A stretch of 64,000 nucleotides of DNA from Aequorivita sp. HC6-5 (lineage in GTDB: Bacteria > Bacteroidota > Bacteroidia > Flavobacteriales > Flavobacteriaceae), in contig CAJJCS010000005.1 of assembly GCA_905182755.1 (NCBI GenBank), positions 124,001 through 188,000 on the forward strand, read 5' to 3'. The number at the start of each line of letters is the position of its first letter. Position 1 is the stretch's first letter. Shown in pieces: positions 37,254 through 45,505 of the stretch. The position numbers were made by a program, and so were the translations under genes. The notes beneath the pieces are model-generated. The model ran no database searches and was not told where the DNA came from. It saw only the letters and a program-made list of their open reading frames with translations.

Positions 37254-38345
37254 ATGAGCAAAAGAAAACTACGCATTAACGGTCATTCTCACCTACTTCC
37301 ATATCCAGAGGACATTCCTCAGTTTATGAAAGACAAAGGTATATTTTGGGTAGATAAAGACCGAAAATTTATGTTGCAGAAAGACTGGAGCCGCCCAGTG
37401 ACAGATTCTAGTTTTTTCTTAGACGAAAAACTGGCGTGGATGGAGCACAATAAGATTGACCACGCAGTGGTGCTTAATCTTTCTCAGCTCTACGGAAATG
37501 GCCTACGTGTAGAGGAAATGAAACAAGCATTGCGTTTTCAGAATGATTTTAATGCCAAGGTACAAAAAGACCATCCATCAAAATTTACCACTGGATTTGT
37601 GGTACACCCGGGTTTTGTAAGAGGTGCTTGTTGGGAGATTGAACGCTGTGTAGAAGAATTAGGGATGCAGTTATTATGCCTGCCCACCCATTACATGGAC
37701 ACCATTGGTACTTGGCGATGTATTTTTGATGAAGAGAACGAGCCCATATTTGAGCTGGCCAATAAATACAACCTAGCTATTGAAATACACCCTTATGATG
37801 GAGAAAAGTTCATTAAACTTGAGAATACCTCTTGGCGTTTTCATTTAATATGGATGCTTGCACAATGTGCAGATGCCTATCACTTTTTAACACTCAATGG
37901 ATATGCAGATAAATTTCCAAACATGCGTACTTGCTTTGCTCATGGTGGGCAATTAGCACAAATGAATTTAGGAAGACGCATACAAGGCTTTGATGGAAGA
38001 CCAGATTTATTTGAAGGGAAAGAACACCCAAGAAAATCTGTAGGACATAAAAACATTTTCTTTGACACACTGGTACATGATACCGGAGGTCTTGAGTTAC
38101 TAGTTAGAAATCAAGGATCCCAACAAGTAGTTATGGGTCTTGATGACCCCTACCCTTTGGGTGAGATGGAGAGTGAGCAACAATCCTCATACCCTGGAAA
38201 GATTTTAGACCTAGCTATGGAAAGAAAGATTCTTACCCCCACCCAGTGTGATGCTATCTGGGAAGACAATGTAATACAATGGCTATGTGGAGATAACCCC
38301 GAGGTGAAACAAAAATTAGTGAATAGAATATTGGGCAACTCCTAA
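37254..38345 (+). CDS. 2-amino-3-carboxymuconate-6-semialdehyde decarboxylase (ACMSD)
   Basis: Amidohydrolase-fold zinc enzyme that diverts ACMS from quinolinate to 2-aminomuconate semialdehyde. 363 aa. Metal ligands visible: His11 and His13 (GHSH), His179 (EIHPYDG), His230 (CFAHGG), and Asp297 in VVMGLDDPYPLGE. The ACMSD substrate region PTHYMDTIGTW is also present. The protein is somewhat longer than the Pseudomonas enzyme (about 335 aa). Its neighbours are the enzymes of the next two steps. Confidence 0.93.
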   Translation: MSKRKLRINGHSHLLPYPEDIPQFMKDKGIFWVDKDRKFMLQKDWSRPVTDSSFFLDEKLAWMEHNKIDHAVVLNLSQLYGNGLRVEEMKQALRFQNDFNAKVQKDHPSKFTTGFVVHPGFVRGACWEIERCVEELGMQLLCLPTHYMDTIGTWRCIFDEENEPIFELANKYNLAIEIHPYDGEKFIKLENTSWRFHLIWMLAQCADAYHFLTLNGYADKFPNMRTCFAHGGQLAQMNLGRRIQGFDGRPDLFEGKEHPRKSVGHKNIFFDTLVHDTGGLELLVRNQGSQQVVMGLDDPYPLGEMESEQQSSYPGKILDLAMERKILTPTQCDAIWEDNVIQWLCGDNPEVKQKLVNRILGNS

Positions 38346-38358
38346 CAAAAAATATTGA

Positions 38359-39000
38359 GTGCATTTTCTACCAGAACATATTGATCAGTACGCCGTAGAC
38401 CATTCTGGGGATGAGCCAGAATTATTGCAACAGCTCACCCGTGAAACTTGGCAAAAAGTATTAGCTCCTAGAATGAGTAGTGGCCATTACCAAGGGCGAG
38501 TGTTAAGTATGATATCTAAGTTAATACACCCGAAAAATATTCTAGAAATTGGAACCTTTACAGGGTACGCAGCCCTGTGTCTTGCAGAAGGTATGCAAGC
38601 AAATGGAACGCTTGACACCATAGATATTAATGAAGAGTTGTATGACATACAACGTAAATATTTTGATGCATCAGGCTATGGCAACCAAATTATACAACAC
38701 ATAGGTAATGCCGTGGATATTATCCCTGAGCTTACAAAATCTTTTGATTTGGTGTTTATTGATGCAGACAAGAGTAATTATGAAACCTACCTAGAACTTT
38801 TAATACCAAAGCTTACATCTGGGGCGGTTATTTTAAGTGATAATGTACTTTGGAGTGGCAAAGTTGTAGAAAAAGTAAACCCCAAAGACATAGATACAAA
38901 AGCACTACTGCAGTATAATAAAATACTAAAAGAGCACCCAAAACTAGAAACAGTGTTACTACCCATTAGAGACGGCCTTACCATCTCTAGAGTAAAATAA
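38359..39000 (+). CDS. Class I SAM-dependent O-methyltransferase
   Basis: 213 aa, CCoAOMT/catechol O-methyltransferase family. GTG start 14 nt after the ACMSD gene. SAM motif ILEIGFTGY-like (NILEIGTFTGYAALCLAEGM), DTIDINEE, the metal-binding DLVFIDADKSNYETYLE, and DNVLWSGKV. Last gene of the kynurenine operon; a catechol-like intermediate (3-hydroxyanthranilate or a related o-aminophenol) would be a plausible substrate, but this is inference. Confidence 0.9.
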   Translation: MHFLPEHIDQYAVDHSGDEPELLQQLTRETWQKVLAPRMSSGHYQGRVLSMISKLIHPKNILEIGTFTGYAALCLAEGMQANGTLDTIDINEELYDIQRKYFDASGYGNQIIQHIGNAVDIIPELTKSFDLVFIDADKSNYETYLELLIPKLTSGAVILSDNVLWSGKVVEKVNPKDIDTKALLQYNKILKEHPKLETVLLPIRDGLTISRVK

Positions 39001-39029
39001 CCCTAGTTTAAAAATACAATAATTGTTTG

Positions 39030-39584
39030 CTATACTTTTTTGGCAAGATATGTTGAGACCCCATAGCCAAAAACAGCCAAAAGACTTCCAACGAGCGCCC
39101 CTACTACAATATCACTTGGATAGTGAACTCCAACATAGATTCTGCTTGCTGCAAAGAGTACAGGCCACAAAAAGGCCAAATACACCCACAGATTAAACTT
39201 TCTGATACAAAGCACCAGAAAAACAACAATGCAAAAACTTGAGGAGGCATGCCCTGAAAAGAAACTATAGCTTGTTGGAGTTTTTAACACACGAAGCAAA
39301 TCAGAGAGCGTGGCTAGATTATTTGGTCTTATACGCGCTACATAGGTTTTTGTAAAATCTGTGATGGCAAGTGTAACTAAAAAAGTGACAATACCACCCA
39401 GCAGCAAAATAGCTCCCTTTTTACCTTTATGGTAATAAAGCACTATACCAATAAAATATAGAAAAAGTGGTGTCCAACTTTCTATTTGAGTGACAAATAT
39501 CCAAAAAGCGTCATAGGGTTCATTGCCAAGATTATTGAGCCAAACAAGAAGATCTTGATCCCAATATCTTAGGGAGGAAAGCAT
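39030..39584 (-). CDS. PAP2-family phosphatase
   Basis: Membrane phosphatase of the type 2 phosphatidic acid phosphatase superfamily; probably acts on undecaprenyl-PP or lipid phosphates. 184 aa with five or six hydrophobic segments. The three catalytic motifs are present: KX6RP (KTYVARIRP), the SGH motif in FFSGHASSSF, and SRX5H in SRIYVGVHYPSD. The ATG overlaps the tatA stop by one base (TAATG), so translation is coupled. Confidence 0.92.
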   Translation of the reverse strand: MLSSLRYWDQDLLVWLNNLGNEPYDAFWIFVTQIESWTPLFLYFIGIVLYYHKGKKGAILLLGGIVTFLVTLAITDFTKTYVARIRPNNLATLSDLLRVLKTPTSYSFFSGHASSSFCIVVFLVLCIRKFNLWVYLAFLWPVLFAASRIYVGVHYPSDIVVGALVGSLLAVFGYGVSTYLAKKV

Positions 39585-39880
39585 TAAAGGTTGCGTTTGA
39601 TGGAACCTCCAAAGTCTTCAACATCATCTTTTATTTGCTTTAGGTTTTTGGATACATTTTTGCCAATATCCTTGGTGACATCTAGATTTACACCTTGTTT
39701 ATCTGCACTCTTGCTAATTTCAGATTTAATATCATTGGTTGCATCTTTTACTTGGCGAAGCCCTTTACCTAGGCCGCGAGCAATTTCAGGAATTTTATCT
39801 GCTCCAAAAACAAGGAGAATAACAACCAGAATAAATCCTATTTCTACACCGCTAATGAATAATAAATGAAGCTGTATCAT
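39584..39880 (-). CDS. tatA: Twin-arginine translocase subunit TatA
   Basis: 98 aa. Short N-terminal part, a single membrane helix (GVEIGFILVVILLVFGADKIPEIARGLGKGLRQ) with the conserved FG-(x)-KIPE hinge, and an amphipathic, then charged C-terminal tail. Forms the Tat pore for folded proteins. No tatC lies nearby. A TATCTTTG box ends only 4 nt before the ATG. Confidence 0.94.
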   Translation of the reverse strand: MIQLHLLFISGVEIGFILVVILLVFGADKIPEIARGLGKGLRQVKDATNDIKSEISKSADKQGVNLDVTKDIGKNVSKNLKQIKDDVEDFGGSIKRNL

Positions 39881-39884
39881 ACCA

Positions 39885-39892
39885 CAAAGATA
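39885..39892 (-). promoter_or_regulatory. -7 promoter box directly before tatA
   Basis: Minus strand TATCTTTG, full match to TANNTTTG, 4 nt before the ATG. The transcript would be leaderless or nearly so. The only TTG is about 31 nt upstream, too far for a standard -33 element. Confidence 0.4.
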
Positions 39893-39975
39893 GGGAGATT
39901 TGAGAATTTTAAATTGAGAATTTCAAATTAAATCCAAAGACACCTATAAGTTTTCTGTCAAAAGACTTCTAAACT

Positions 39976-40010
39976 ACAAAACCCACTACATGTTTTGTAG
40001 CGGGTTTATA
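39976..40010 (-). terminator. Terminator of the M1 peptidase gene
   Basis: A 12-bp stem AAACCCGCTACA / TGTAGTGGGTTT (one G-U pair on the minus strand) with a 5-nt loop and a short U run, about 30 nt after the stop. Confidence 0.65.
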
Positions 40011-40036
40011 TTGGCATTTTAAAAATTTAGAGTAGC

Positions 40037-42344
40037 CTAGTTTTTAACTTTATCTTTAAAGTCTTTAAACTCTCCTAGTTTTTTACGCTTTGGCCAAGCG
40101 TTGTTATCTGTGTCTATATCTGCAGTTTCTTCATCTGGATCTACCATTATCTTGACAATCTCCATCTGTGATGCAACTACCTTACGAACTTCTTTATCGT
40201 TCTTTCTCCAGATTTGAGCTGGAAAAGTTTCACGTTTTGTACTACCATCACTGTAAGTGTACTCAACAATGATTGGCATAGGAATTCCTCCTGGCTTCTC
40301 GAAGGTTACATCATAGAAAAAGCTAGGGCTTTTTAATTTTGCTCTATCTTCTGGAGAAATGTTATCCATAATATAGGTTTGTAATGTTGTAACATCATTA
40401 AGTGTTTGAGTTTTCATAGCCTCTTCAAAGTCTTCTGAGCCCTCTTCAACTAGATATACCAGTGGTGGAAGATCACTTTCTTTCATACCACGAGCTTCAA
40501 TCATTTCTCGTACTTGCTTGTTCATTTTTGAGCTTACGTAGTATTTCTTTACATCTTTTACTCCAATATCTGTGTAGTCTGTGCTGTAAAACCAAGCTCT
40601 CCAAAACCAATCTAAATCTACGGCAGAGGCATCTTCCATGGTACGGAAGAAATCTTCTGGGGTTGGGTGTTTAAACATCCAACGTTGAGAATAGGTTCTA
40701 AATGCATGATCAAACAAATCACGACCCATAATGGTCTCACGTAAAATATTAAGCCCAGTTGCAGGCTTAGAATATGCGTTAGCTCCAAAGTTATAAGTGT
40801 TTAATCCTTTTGTCATAATGGGTGCAATAAAATCTTGATCACCTCCCATGTAGTTCACTATTTTTTTGGCAGGTCCACGACGTGATGGATATGCTTTATT
40901 AGGTGCTATAGCATCTGGATACCATTCTCCAAAATCTTGTTCAGCAACATACTGCACAAAGGTATTTAGACCTTCATCCATCCATGTCCATTGGCGCTCA
41001 TCACTATTTACAATCATCGGGAAATAGTTATGACCAACTTCATGAATAATAACACTCATCATACCATACTTAACACGTTCACTGTAGTTACCCTCAGCGT
41101 CTGGACGACCGTAGTTCCAACAAATCATTGGGTATTCCATCCCCTGTCCTTTTGCATGTACAGAAATTGCTTTATGATACGGATAGTCAAAACTCATTCT
41201 AGAGTAAGACTTTAACGTACTAGCTACAACTATGGTTGAAAAATCTTCCCATAATGGATTTCCTTCTGGTGGATATAAAGACACAGCCATTACATCTTTT
41301 TCTCCAATTTTAACAGCCATCATATCCCAGATGTAACGTCTTGAGGTTGCAAAACCATAATCACGAACATTCTCTGCCTTGTACTTCCAAGTTTTGGTTG
41401 CTTTTACATTTGTTTTTGAAGCGGCCTCTGCTTCTTCTTGTGTTACAATTATAACAGGAGTTTCATAAGATTGTTTTGCCCTGTTGTAACGATTCATCAT
41501 TGTTTTAGAAAACACATCTTTTCTGTTGGTAAGAACACCCGTGGCATCCATAGTGTGATCTGCAGGTACGGTAATACTTACATCATAATCTCCAAAAGGT
41601 AATGCAAACTCATCACGACCCCAGAACTGGCTATTTTGCCATCCTTCTACATCACTATACACTGCCATGCGAGGAAAAAACTGAGCTATAACATATCCTT
41701 TATTGCCATCATCAAATACTTCATACCCACTTCGGGCTCTATCTATGGTATGGTTTACAATATTATACCACCACTTTATATCAAAAGAATAGCTATCTCC
41801 TGGAGACATCGCCTCTAGGCATATCGATACGCATCATGGTACGGTTAATAGTGTATGATAGGTTGTTTCCTTTGCGGTCTCTAACATAGTCTATTTTAAA
41901 ACCTCCATCAAAGGCTTCTCCCATATAACTGTTCACAAACGAACTTGCCTGCTGTGCAGGAGCAGCTCCGTTTGCCTCAATTAAAGAAGTTTTTGAATCT
42001 GAAGCGCGAACATTTTGGTCTAGCTGTACCCACAAGTACTCTAAAACATCTGGAGAGTTATTAGTATAGGTAATAGTTTCTGTACCGTAAAGGACTGCTT
42101 TATCATCATCCAATACAATATCCATTTTATAATCTGCTTGCTGCTGGTAATACGCTGGCCCTGGAGCTCCAGAGGCAGATCTGTACTGGTTTGGCGAAGA
42201 GAACTCTTGATACAACTGCTTGAAGCGGTTGTTATTGAGGTGTCCTGCTTTACGCTCCTGTTGGGTTGACTCTGTGTCTTGCGCGTTGGCAAAACCTGCA
42301 GAAGACATTATTAAAATAAATGATAAAAATTTAAGTAATTTCAT
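40037..42344 (-). CDS. M1 family metallopeptidase (frameshifted)
   Basis: Secreted gluzincin aminopeptidase-like protein. Sec signal ending near FANAQ, N-terminal beta domain (MDIVLDDDKAVLYGTETITYTNNSPDVLEYLWVQLDQN). A single-base loss near 41805 shifts the frame from MRIDMPRG to MSPGDSYSFDIKWWYNI. The zinc site HEVGHNYFP and the downstream Glu in WTWMDEGLNTFVQYVA follow HEXXH-X18-E. A GxMEN-like exopeptidase motif is not evident; MEYPMICWN is at that place. About 769 aa. DUF6702 and a carboxypeptidase-like-domain gene lie upstream on the same strand, a recurrent trio in flavobacteria. Confidence 0.92.
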
Positions 42345-42370
42345 GGTGCTTTTTGGTTAAATATAGTGTT

Positions 42371-42378
42371 CAAAAATA
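42371..42378 (-). promoter_or_regulatory. -7 promoter box of the M1 peptidase gene
   Basis: Minus strand TATTTTTG, 26 nt before the ATG; no -33 TTG at normal distance. Confidence 0.4.
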
Positions 42379-42404
42379 GCCTAATATGAGGCGTATACTG
42401 CGTG

Positions 42405-42908
42405 TTATTTAAAATTTAACAATCCTTTAGGATTTTCTTTGTCCAAAACAAGACTGCGTCTTGTTTCAGGGGTTTTAATATGTATGATATTTTGCTGATC
42501 CTCAAAGGTGTCAAACAATATTTTATTTTCAATTTCTATCTGCTCCAGAGCCGATACATTTGTTATTTCTAGGTACAATTTTACTCTGTCTACATCATAT
42601 TGCAGTCCAATATAGTTGTACTCTCGCTTTGTGCCGTTCACAAAAACCACCAGTTTTTTAAAAACATAGTCTCGCAGTAATAAAACATCTGCAGGGGTCT
42701 GCTTTTTGGAATCTAGGTGTACCTGCTTTAGGTTTCGCTCTGTTAATGCTTGCTGAATATCGTCGGTAAAAATTTCTGTAATAATTTGCAGAGACTGCTC
42801 CTGGGGCACATACTCTATTGTAGTGGTGCTTGCATAAAATTTATGAACAGCAGCTCCCATGAGTACTGGGAAAACTACCGCTAAAATAAAAACCTTTAAA
42901 AATCTCAT
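42405..42908 (-). CDS. DUF6702 family protein
   Basis: 167 aa exported protein: signal peptide MRFLKVFILAVVFPVLMGAAVHKFYASTTTIEY, where the HKFY-(x)n-IEY start of the mature part is typical of DUF6702, followed by LQIITEIFTDDIQQAL and alternating beta segments (VFVNGTKREYNYIGLQYDVDRVKLYLEI). Function unknown. It lies 60 nt upstream of the M1 peptidase gene and downstream of a carboxypeptidase-like-domain gene on the same strand. Confidence 0.82.
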   Translation of the reverse strand: MRFLKVFILAVVFPVLMGAAVHKFYASTTTIEYVPQEQSLQIITEIFTDDIQQALTERNLKQVHLDSKKQTPADVLLLRDYVFKKLVVFVNGTKREYNYIGLQYDVDRVKLYLEITNVSALEQIEIENKILFDTFEDQQNIIHIKTPETRRSLVLDKENPKGLLNFK

Positions 42909-43007
42909 AAATGCTATAATTGTATAAATTTTATAAATTGTAATGTGATGTATCTAAAGCAATAGTATTGTTTTTTGCTGCTTTAATTATAAAAGATGAT
43001 AAAAATG

Positions 43008-43787
43008 TTAGTTTTCTTTTTTCATTAGGCTTAACTGGTACACATAGTCTGGAAATTTCTCCTTAAAGATGGTGAGTACACCGTTGTAATTTTTAATTTT
43101 AAAATCTTTCTCAATATCTGAGCTTTCTATGCAAAGCATTATAAAATCATAGGTCCTGTTTTCTGGAATCCCGTAGGCATCAAGAAAAAAAGAAGCAGTG
43201 TAATAGGTTAATATTTCTGTAGCAACGTAATCCTCAGATCGCCACTTACGCATCTTTTTTAGTGCTTTATAATACCCTGTAATGTGTTTATACAATGCCT
43301 CCACATCCACAGACAAAGGCGTGATAACCTGACCCACCAAATTAGGAATCTTTTCCTGCGGCTTGCCTTTAAATCCAGGAATACCAACATCATCAAAATT
43401 AAAGTCTTCATTGGTTTTTATGGACCCAACGTCTTTTAATAAATCTCCAGAGAGGGTATTTCCAAGGAACACTTCATCCAGCTCATTTAATAAAATAATA
43501 AGAGAAACGGTAAGGTGCTTTTGAGCATACATTTTATCTGTAACCACTATCTTTTTTGAAAAGTACTTTATTCCAGAAAAAACCAAGGTGTCATATCGTC
43601 TGGCCTCTATAATAAACTTTCCTTCTTGATCTGTTATAGAATTATATCTTGATGTTGTATTAAGAACATGAATGTTTTCTACCTCATCAGGGTTTGTGAC
43701 TCTCCCCTCAAGCAAGATAATTTGCGCTGTAGCAGAAGTGAAAAAACACAAACAAAGCAGGCTAAAACAGCTTCTTATAACATTCAT
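43008..43787 (-). CDS. Carboxypeptidase-like regulatory domain protein
   Basis: 259 aa, secreted: signal peptide ending near SATAQ, then a CarboxypepD_reg-like beta-sandwich (IILLEGRVTNPDEVENIHVLNTTSRYNSITDQEGKFIIEARRYDTLVFSGIKYFSKKIVVTD), and a C-terminal helical part without recognised domain. Such domains also head TonB-dependent receptors, but no barrel follows here. Same strand as DUF6702 and the M1 peptidase; a joint envelope function is possible but unproven. Confidence 0.83.
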   Translation of the reverse strand: MNVIRSCFSLLCLCFFTSATAQIILLEGRVTNPDEVENIHVLNTTSRYNSITDQEGKFIIEARRYDTLVFSGIKYFSKKIVVTDKMYAQKHLTVSLIILLNELDEVFLGNTLSGDLLKDVGSIKTNEDFNFDDVGIPGFKGKPQEKIPNLVGQVITPLSVDVEALYKHITGYYKALKKMRKWRSEDYVATEILTYYTASFFLDAYGIPENRTYDFIMLCIESSDIEKDFKIKNYNGVLTIFKEKFPDYVYQLSLMKKEN

Positions 43788-43904
43788 TTTTATTTCTATA
43801 GGAATTTTCAGACTTCAAATATATAATTTATTAACAGTAGAGTTGGGCAAGGGACCATAAAATATAATAAGACATTGTGTACCTTTATAGCCAACGTACT
43901 ACCA

Positions 43905-44606
43905 ATGAAAAAACTAATTATTGCCAGCACCTCAACCGTATATAAAGGCAGCTATCTAGGGTATTTGCAGCAGGAGCTTGAAATACTCTTTAAAGATGCG
44001 CAAGAGGTTTTATTTATACCCTATGCAAGACCTGGAGGCATTAGCCATGAAAATTACACCAAAATTGCAGCCAAAGCATTCAATGGCATTGGTAAAAATC
44101 TGCGGGGCATACATACCTTTAAAAACCCTACACAGGCTATAGAAAACGCACAAGGAATTTTTACAGGCGGCGGAAATACTTTTTTATTGGTCCAGCAATT
44201 ACATGACAATAAACTACTTGCCCCCATCAGAAAAGCAATTATTGACGGCGCTCCATATCTTGGCACAAGTGCTGGTAGTAATATTTGCGGTATCACCATG
44301 CAAAACACCAATGACATGCCTATTGTATACCCGCCATCTTTTAATACCTTGGGTGTAATCCCATTTAATATAAATGCCCATTACATAGACCCAGACCCAA
44401 AAACTACGCATATGGGAGAGTCTAGAGCCACCAGAATTAAAGAGTACCATACCCAAAACACCACAGCCGTAGTTGGCCTGCCAGAGGGTAGTTGGCTTGA
44501 GGTTATTGGAGATACTATTACTTTAAAAGGAAACCATAGTGCGCGTATTTTTGAGAAAGGGAAAGAGCCTTACCTGCTTGAAACAGGAGCTATTTTGAGC
44601 CTCTAG
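43905..44606 (+). CDS. pepE: Dipeptidase E (peptidase S51)
   Basis: Hydrolyses Asp-Xaa dipeptides. 233 aa from the ATG at 43905 (MKKLIIASTS). The fold resembles class I glutamine amidotransferases: VLFIPYARPGG, GIFTGGGNTFLL, the nucleophile Ser122 in YLGTSAGSNI, and INAHYIDPDP with the His/Asp region. The longer frame from 43875 lacks support. Divergent from the carboxypeptidase-like gene. Confidence 0.92.
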   Translation: MKKLIIASTSTVYKGSYLGYLQQELEILFKDAQEVLFIPYARPGGISHENYTKIAAKAFNGIGKNLRGIHTFKNPTQAIENAQGIFTGGGNTFLLVQQLHDNKLLAPIRKAIIDGAPYLGTSAGSNICGITMQNTNDMPIVYPPSFNTLGVIPFNINAHYIDPDPKTTHMGESRATRIKEYHTQNTTAVVGLPEGSWLEVIGDTITLKGNHSARIFEKGKEPYLLETGAILSL

Positions 44607-44666
44607 TATAGTATTGTAACAAGAAATAGTATATTTAAACAAACGCGAGTTAAAGACAGCAGATAC

Positions 44667-45407
44667 ATGAAACGGAAAGACTTTTTACATCTCACAGGAA
44701 TTTGCAGCCTAGGGCTTTTTACGATACCTCACCTTGCCCTTGGCGCGCAAGATAGTTTCACCCTAGCGCAGCTCATCGGGAAAGGAAATCCTGAGATTAC
44801 TGGAAATTCTTACAGACAAAAGATGCACAAACAAACCAAAGCTGCATTTTTAGAGATGAAAGCTGCAGCGGCAAAGGATAACATAAGCATTGAAGTTGTC
44901 TCTGCCTACAGAAGCTTTGAGCGTCAAAAAGAAATATTTGAAGGCAAGTACAAACGCTTTACCGGGCAAGGCTTGTCACCAAAACAGGCACTTTCAAAAA
45001 TCATAGAATACTCTACCATTCCAGGAACATCAAGACATCACTGGGGTACAGATATTGATATTATACAGGCAAATACAGGTGCAAGACCCTCTAGTGTGTT
45101 GCAAGAAAAACACTTTTATGGCAATGGCCCGTTTTGTGATATGAAAGTTTGGCTTACAAAAAATGCGAGCAGTTTTGGGTTTTATGAGGTGTATACAAAA
45201 GATGCAAACAGAAAAGGGTTTTCTCATGAGCCGTGGCACTTTAGTTACAAACCTGTATCAAAACCAATGCTAGAAGCCTATAAAAAGCTTGATATTAAAA
45301 GCATCCTACAGCAGGAAAAAATAATGGGTAGCGAGCACTTTAGTGACGGCTTTATTGCCAAGTATGTACAAGAACATATTTTGGACATTAATCCTGAGCT
45401 GCTTTAA
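44667..45407 (+). CDS. M15-family D-alanyl-D-alanine carboxypeptidase (VanY-like)
   Basis: 246 aa. Peptidoglycan-trimming zinc peptidase. Substrate and zinc residues visible: SAYRSFERQKEIF, the SxHxxG..D block SRHHWGTDID (His124, Asp131), and EPWHFSY (third ligand His). The N-terminus MKRKDFLHLTGICSLGLFTI resembles a twin-arginine leader in which Lys-Arg-Lys replaces Arg-Arg. Cleavage may be after LALGAQ. Sixty nt after pepE in the same direction. Confidence 0.9.
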   Translation: MKRKDFLHLTGICSLGLFTIPHLALGAQDSFTLAQLIGKGNPEITGNSYRQKMHKQTKAAFLEMKAAAAKDNISIEVVSAYRSFERQKEIFEGKYKRFTGQGLSPKQALSKIIEYSTIPGTSRHHWGTDIDIIQANTGARPSSVLQEKHFYGNGPFCDMKVWLTKNASSFGFYEVYTKDANRKGFSHEPWHFSYKPVSKPMLEAYKKLDIKSILQQEKIMGSEHFSDGFIAKYVQEHILDINPELL

Positions 45408-45472
45408 ATTATCCAAGAAAACGCACCTCAACAAACCACGTAACTTAAAACCTGTTTAGGCTCCTTGCGGTT

Positions 45473-45501
45473 TTGTAATCGTTAATTACTCCCTATCTTT
45501 A
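45473..45501 (+). promoter_or_regulatory. Promoter of gpmI, close to the start codon
   Basis: TTG (45473-45475), 18-nt spacer, TATCTTTA (45494-45501), one mismatch. The box ends 4 nt before the ATG at 45506, which predicts a leaderless mRNA. Confidence 0.55.
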
Positions 45502-45505
45502 CACC

